Shown: positions 49,756 through 52,826 of the stretch, piece after piece
Layout: each line of letters opens with the position of its first letter
How positions within the stretch are numbered: position 1 is the first letter of the stretch
Source: Comamonadaceae bacterium
GTDB taxonomy: Bacteria; Pseudomonadota; Gammaproteobacteria; Burkholderiales; Burkholderiaceae_C
DNA length: 52,826 bases
NCBI GenBank assembly: GCA_947478725.1
Contig: CANJWZ010000030.1
Span: forward strand, 1 to 52,826
Direction: 5' to 3'
Position numbers and translations under genes: made by a program
Notes under the pieces: model-generated
Databases searched by the model: none
The model's input: the letters and a program-made list of their open reading frames with translations, nothing else
Told to the model about the DNA's origin: nothing

Positions 49756-51200
49756 TCGCCACGCACAACACGTCAAGCCGCTGGCTGTGGTGGACTTTGG
49801 GCGCCGTTGCCTTGCTGCGCCTGCTCACCCTGGGGCTGTACCCGCTGACTGACACGACAGAAGCGCGCTACGCAGAAGTAGCCCGCAAAATGGCTGAACT
49901 GGGCAACTGGGTCACGCCGCTGTACGACTACGGTGTGCCCTTTTGGGCCAAGCCGCCGCTCACGACCTGGCTGTCAGCCATGAGCATCCAGCTATTGGGG
50001 GTGAACGAGTTTGCCGCGCGCCTGCCTTACTTTTTGCTGGCCGTGCTGATTGCCTGGCTGCTGTGGGCCTGGGTGCGCCGCAGTTCGGCCAGGCAGGCGC
50101 AACTGGCCGTGGCCATCATGAGCGGTACCCTGCTTTACGTCATTTCGTCGGCAGCGGTGATGACCGACCTGGGCCTGCTGCTGGGCACCACGCTGGCCAT
50201 GCGCGGATTTTGGGCTGCGTTTGAGCCGCGCGAGTCAAGCAGGCCTAAAGAAGTCTGGCTGCTCTTTATCGGCATCGGCATTGGACTGCTGGCCAAAGGG
50301 CCAATTGCGGTGGTGCTGTCTGGCCTGCCGATTGGCCTGTGGATGCTGCTCACCGGCAACATCAAGACATCGTGGCAGCGCCTGCCATGGGTCAAGGGCA
50401 GCTTGCTCACGCTGGCCATTGCCGCGCCCTGGTACGTGATGGCTGAAATCCGCACGCCTGGTTTTTGGGAATACTTCTTCATTGGCGAGCACTGGAACCG
50501 CTTTACCGTCACAGGCTGGGCCGGCGACAAATACGGCACCGCCCACGCCACCCAGCGCGGTGCGATCTGGCTGTTTGCACTGGCTGCTGTGATGCCCTGG
50601 ACGGCACTGTTGCCGATGTTGTTACTAGGCCGCAAAGCCGCCCCGGCGCTGCAAAGTCCTGAGCCTTCGGCCGCTTCACGCCACTTCACTTTTTATCTGC
50701 TGGCCTTCTCGTTGGCGCCATGCCTGTTTTTCACGATGTCGGGCAATATCTTGTGGACCTATGTGCTGCCGGCGTTGCCAGCGATGGCGCTGCTGGCAGC
50801 GCGCTGGCTCAGTGCCGATGCACGAACGCGTTGGGTCAATGGTGTGGTGGGCGCGGGCGTGCTGGCCATGGCCTGTCTGGTGGCCGCCTTCTTTGGGCGA
50901 GAGCAGCTCAACGACAGCTGGAAGTCCGCCAAAACCGTGGTATTGGCGCATCAGGCCAAGGGGACAGGGCAGCCCCTGCTGTTCATGGGCGACCTGCCGT
51001 ATTCTGCGTCTTACTACGCACAAGGCAAGGTCAAGGCGCTGCCGGGCAATGCCGAGCTGGCCGCGCGGCTGGCATCAAGCCCGGTGTTCGTGGCGCTGAA
51101 CCCGGACCAGGTCAAAGCCTTGCCGCCCGAGCTGGCAGCCAGCCTGCGGCTGGAGGCCACGTCAGGTGCCTACCGGCTTTATTCGTCAGGGGCCAAGTAG
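49752..51200 (+). CDS. ArnT-like GT83 membrane glycosyltransferase
   Basis: 482 residues with about 11 membrane helices. The first periplasmic loop holds TDTTEARYAEVARKMAELGNWVTPLYDYGVPFWAKPPLTTWL, close to the ArnT/GT83 consensus with the catalytic acid in TEARYAE. Known: takes the sugar from the lipid carrier made by a GT2 enzyme and adds it to lipid A or another envelope acceptor. It completes the gtrA-GT2-GT83 cassette. Shorter than the relative at 28352, and with a smaller periplasmic C-terminal domain. Confidence 0.88.
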   Translation: MIATHNTSSRWLWWTLGAVALLRLLTLGLYPLTDTTEARYAEVARKMAELGNWVTPLYDYGVPFWAKPPLTTWLSAMSIQLLGVNEFAARLPYFLLAVLIAWLLWAWVRRSSARQAQLAVAIMSGTLLYVISSAAVMTDLGLLLGTTLAMRGFWAAFEPRESSRPKEVWLLFIGIGIGLLAKGPIAVVLSGLPIGLWMLLTGNIKTSWQRLPWVKGSLLTLAIAAPWYVMAEIRTPGFWEYFFIGEHWNRFTVTGWAGDKYGTAHATQRGAIWLFALAAVMPWTALLPMLLLGRKAAPALQSPEPSAASRHFTFYLLAFSLAPCLFFTMSGNILWTYVLPALPAMALLAARWLSADARTRWVNGVVGAGVLAMACLVAAFFGREQLNDSWKSAKTVVLAHQAKGTGQPLLFMGDLPYSASYYAQGKVKALPGNAELAARLASSPVFVALNPDQVKALPPELAASLRLEATSGAYRLYSSGAK

Positions 51201-51216
51201 CTGCCAAGCAGCTGCC

Positions 51217-51921
51217 TCAGCGTTTTTGGTACTGCGTGTTGCCAAACAAAATCTCACGCGCGGTGTCGGTGGTGATGGGTTTGCGCAGGCTGGCCAGTAT
51301 CTGCACGCCGCGCTCCACGGCAGGGCGTGCCGCAATCAGGTCATACCATCTTTTTAGGTGCGGGTAATCGGCCCAGTCAATGCCGTGGTTCGCCCAATTA
51401 CGCAGCCACGGAAAAATGGCGATGTCAGCAATCGTGTACTGGTTGCAGGCCATAAACTTGCTGTTAGCCAGTTGCTTGTCCATCACGCCGTACAGGCGCT
51501 TGGTCTCGTTGGTGTAGCGGTTGATCGCGTAGTCAATTTTTTCAGGCGCGTACTGCCTGAAGTGGTGCGTTTGCCCAATCATCGGCCCCACACCGCCCAT
51601 TTGAAACATCAGCCACTGTAGCGTCTGAAACTTCAGCCGGTCTGACTTGGGCAAAAACTTGCCCGTTTTGGCCGCCAAGTACAGCAAGATGGCGCCTGAT
51701 TCAAACAGCGCAATCGGCTTGCCGTCCGGGCCGTTCGGGTCAACCAGCGCGGGTATTTTGTTGTTCGGGCTGATGGCTAAAAACTCCGGCTTGAACTGGT
51801 CGCCCGTGCCAATGTCCACCGCAATCGCCTCCCAGTCCCTGCCGACCCGAAAGCCGCATTCCTCCAGCATCACATGCACTTTATGACCGTTGGGCGTGGG
51901 CCATGAGTAAACCTTGATCAT
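51217..51921 (-). CDS. Glutathione transferase-like disulphide-bond reductase (YfcG/YghU type)
   Basis: 234 residues from ATG 51921, with AAAGGAAG upstream; the in-frame His-rich extension upstream comes from a 9-bp tandem repeat and is rejected. N-terminal thioredoxin fold: YSWPTPNGHKVHVMLEECG with the nu-class TPN motif, PNNKIPALVDPNG (cis-Pro) and LFESGAILLYLA. C-terminal helical domain with MFQMGGVGPMIGQTHHF and YTIADIAIFPWLRNW. Known: these enzymes bind two glutathiones and reduce disulphides. Confidence 0.92.
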   Translation of the reverse strand: MIKVYSWPTPNGHKVHVMLEECGFRVGRDWEAIAVDIGTGDQFKPEFLAISPNNKIPALVDPNGPDGKPIALFESGAILLYLAAKTGKFLPKSDRLKFQTLQWLMFQMGGVGPMIGQTHHFRQYAPEKIDYAINRYTNETKRLYGVMDKQLANSKFMACNQYTIADIAIFPWLRNWANHGIDWADYPHLKRWYDLIAARPAVERGVQILASLRKPITTDTAREILFGNTQYQKR

Positions 51922-51944
51922 TGCGTGCTTCCTTTGACGGTGAT

Positions 51945-51971
51945 GATGGTGTCGATGGTGTCGATGGTGTG
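51945..51971. repeat. Short 9-bp tandem repeat
   Basis: GATGGTGTC GATGGTGTC GATGGTGTG: three units just upstream of the glutathione-transferase-like gene, with a partial unit before them. It may vary in copy number and alter that gene's leader length. Confidence 0.7.
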
Positions 51972-51983
51972 GGTGCCTGCCCA

Positions 51984-52126
51984 CTTGCAAATTGATTTTA
52001 AGGGCGCAGGAGTGTCCACAGCTTTCAATTGACCTTCACCTGGCGGGAAACTGCGGCCTCAAGCCCCGCCATACCCATCCGGGCTCTGCGGCTGCCGTCA
52101 GGTGAATTTTTTGGGCGCAAGTTGCC
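51984..52126. ncRNA. Structured element of unknown class (candidate RNA)
   Basis: Long-range inverted repeats TTCACCTG (52035-52042) and CAGGTGAA (52099-52106), inner GCGGG/CCCGC pairing, and an outer ACTTGC/GCAAGT pair near 51984 and 52121 could fold into a rod of about 140 nt. On the plus strand the inner hairpin is followed by six T. No gene is seen here. It could be a small RNA on either strand (6S-like rods are one thing to test) or a leader of the glutathione-transferase-like gene. Confidence 0.3.
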
Positions 52127-52153
52127 ATAGACCCTAAAAAACGCCCAAAAAGA

Positions 52154-52185
52154 AACCCGCAACAGTCGCCTGTTGCGGGTTTTTT
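52154..52185. terminator. Strong intrinsic terminator after hppA
   Basis: AACCCGCAACAG (52154-52165), loop TCGC, CTGTTGCGGGTT (52170-52181): a perfect 12-bp stem flanked by A-rich and T-rich runs. On the minus strand it lies about 50 bp past the hppA stop and should end that transcript; on the plus strand it could end anything coming from the structured element. Confidence 0.9.
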
Positions 52186-52232
52186 GCTGAACCGGCTGAT
52201 TTACTCAGCGCGGTGTCAGTTGTGCCTCATGT

Positions 52233-52826
52233 TCAGGGCTTGACTGGGCTGGAACTGGGGGCAGCAGTGCTCGGGGCCGCGGTGGTTGCTACTGCGGCTA
52301 CCGGTGCTGCCACCGCAGCGACCGGTGCATCCCCACCATGCACCTTGACCACCAGCGGGACGATCAGCAGGGCCACGATGTTGATGATCTTGATCAGCGG
52401 GTTCACAGCAGGGCCGGCGGTGTCTTTGTAGGGGTCGCCGACGGTGTCGCCAGTGACAGCGGCTTTGTGCGCCTCGCTGCCTTTGCCGCCGTGGTGACCG
52501 TCTTCAATGTACTTTTTCGCGTTGTCCCAGGCGCCGCCGCCGGTACACATCGAAATCGCCACAAACAGGCCGGTGACGATGGTGCCCATCAGCAGGCCGC
52601 CCAGCGCTTTGGGGCCGAGCAGCAGGCCGACCAGAATCGGCACCACCACGGGCAGCAGCGACGGAATGATCATTTCCTTGATGGCCGAGGTGGTCAGCAT
52701 GTCTACCGCAGCGCTGTAGTCGGGCTTGCGTTTGCCGGCCATGATCTCACCGTCAGCAAACTGGCGGCGCACTTCCACCACGACTGAGCCCGCAGCGCGG
52801 CCCACGGCTTCCATGGCCATGGCGCC
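52233..52826 (-). CDS. hppA: Membrane-bound ion-pumping pyrophosphatase, C-terminal part (cut by window edge)
   Basis: Hydrolyses pyrophosphate and pumps H+ or Na+ across the inner membrane. The 197 visible residues hold the C-terminal signatures: EVRRQF, helix [32 protein letters not shown], and [30 protein letters not shown]. The N-terminal two thirds lie outside the window, including the residue that separates potassium-dependent from independent types. The protein ends in an unusual extension of about 35 residues rich in Ala, Pro, Ser and Thr. It fits the phosphate theme only loosely. Confidence 0.95.
   Translation of the reverse strand, partial: GAMAMEAVGRAAGSVVVEVRRQFADGEIMAGKRKPDYSAAVDMLTTSAIKEMIIPSLLPVVVPILVGLLLGPKALGGLLMGTIVTGLFVAISMCTGGGAWDNAKKYIEDGHHGGKGSEAHKAAVTGDTVGDPYKDTAGPAVNPLIKIINIVALLIVPLVVKVHGGDAPVAAVAAPVAAVATTAAPSTAAPSSSPVKP

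Noticed and set aside
51922..51990. His-rich N-terminal extension of the glutathione-transferase-like protein (possible metal-binding tail)
   Set aside because: Comes from the GATGGTGTC tandem repeat; ATG 51921 has a good ribosome-binding site and begins the conserved fold.

Overview
The window looks like chromosome from a betaproteobacterium of the order Burkholderiales, most likely family Comamonadaceae (Rhodoferax/Polaromonas type). This rests on moderately GC-rich, fully coding sequence, betaproteobacterial gene styles (ppk-sixA-ppx, pstSCAB-phoUBR, trxA-rho-rpmE, yajC-secDF, the AddAB-like pair, a DUF1631 protein, HppA) and a dispersed 60-bp repeat of a type I associate with this family. 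The genus is an inference. No rRNA, tRNA, CRISPR array, phage or plasmid gene was seen.

Layout. 1-150: end of an IS5-type element. 250-3156 (minus): a tripartite TRAP uptake operon. 3.2-4.5 kb: an acetyltransferase and an outer-membrane-like protein. 4.5-8.1 kb: an arsenic cluster, arsR-arsC-aqpS diverging from arsH and an MFS transporter gene, with no arsB, acr3 or arsA. 8.3-11 kb: a beta-hydroxyacid dehydrogenase, an alcohol-dehydrogenase remnant among repeats, and a DCC-COQ7 fusion protein.

11.0-27.0 kb is a phosphate-economy island and the most coherent part of the window. It holds an olsB-plcP-agt-like operon, whose predicted products replace phospholipids with ornithine lipid and glycolipid; ppk, sixA and ppx for polyphosphate; an orphan periplasmic binding protein; a fasciclin-domain protein; and pstSCAB-phoU-phoB-phoR. 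PhoB-box-like 11-bp repeats lie before pstS, before the fasciclin gene (divergent), before ppk (inside the 3' end of the glycosyltransferase gene) and before olsB. One regulator, encoded in the same island, could therefore switch on uptake, polyphosphate and membrane-lipid replacement together.

27-30 kb: a MATE exporter and a GT83-type glycosyltransferase (minus). 30.2-32.4 kb: trxA-rho-rpmE (minus). 32.5-38.5 kb: an AddAB-like helicase-nuclease pair for double-strand break repair. 38.5-42 kb: a periplasmic protein, an MBL-fold hydrolase behind an AT-rich palindrome, and an HI0933-type flavoprotein. 42-47.6 kb: yajC-secD-secF and a DUF1631 protein. 47.8-52.8 kb: smg, a gtrA/GT2/GT83 glycan cassette, a glutathione-transferase-like protein and the C-terminus of the membrane pyrophosphatase HppA.

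A family of about eight diverged 60-bp repeats is scattered through the window. Four copies lie in frame inside genes (aqpS, addB and addA twice), so the repeat has apparently contributed protein segments.
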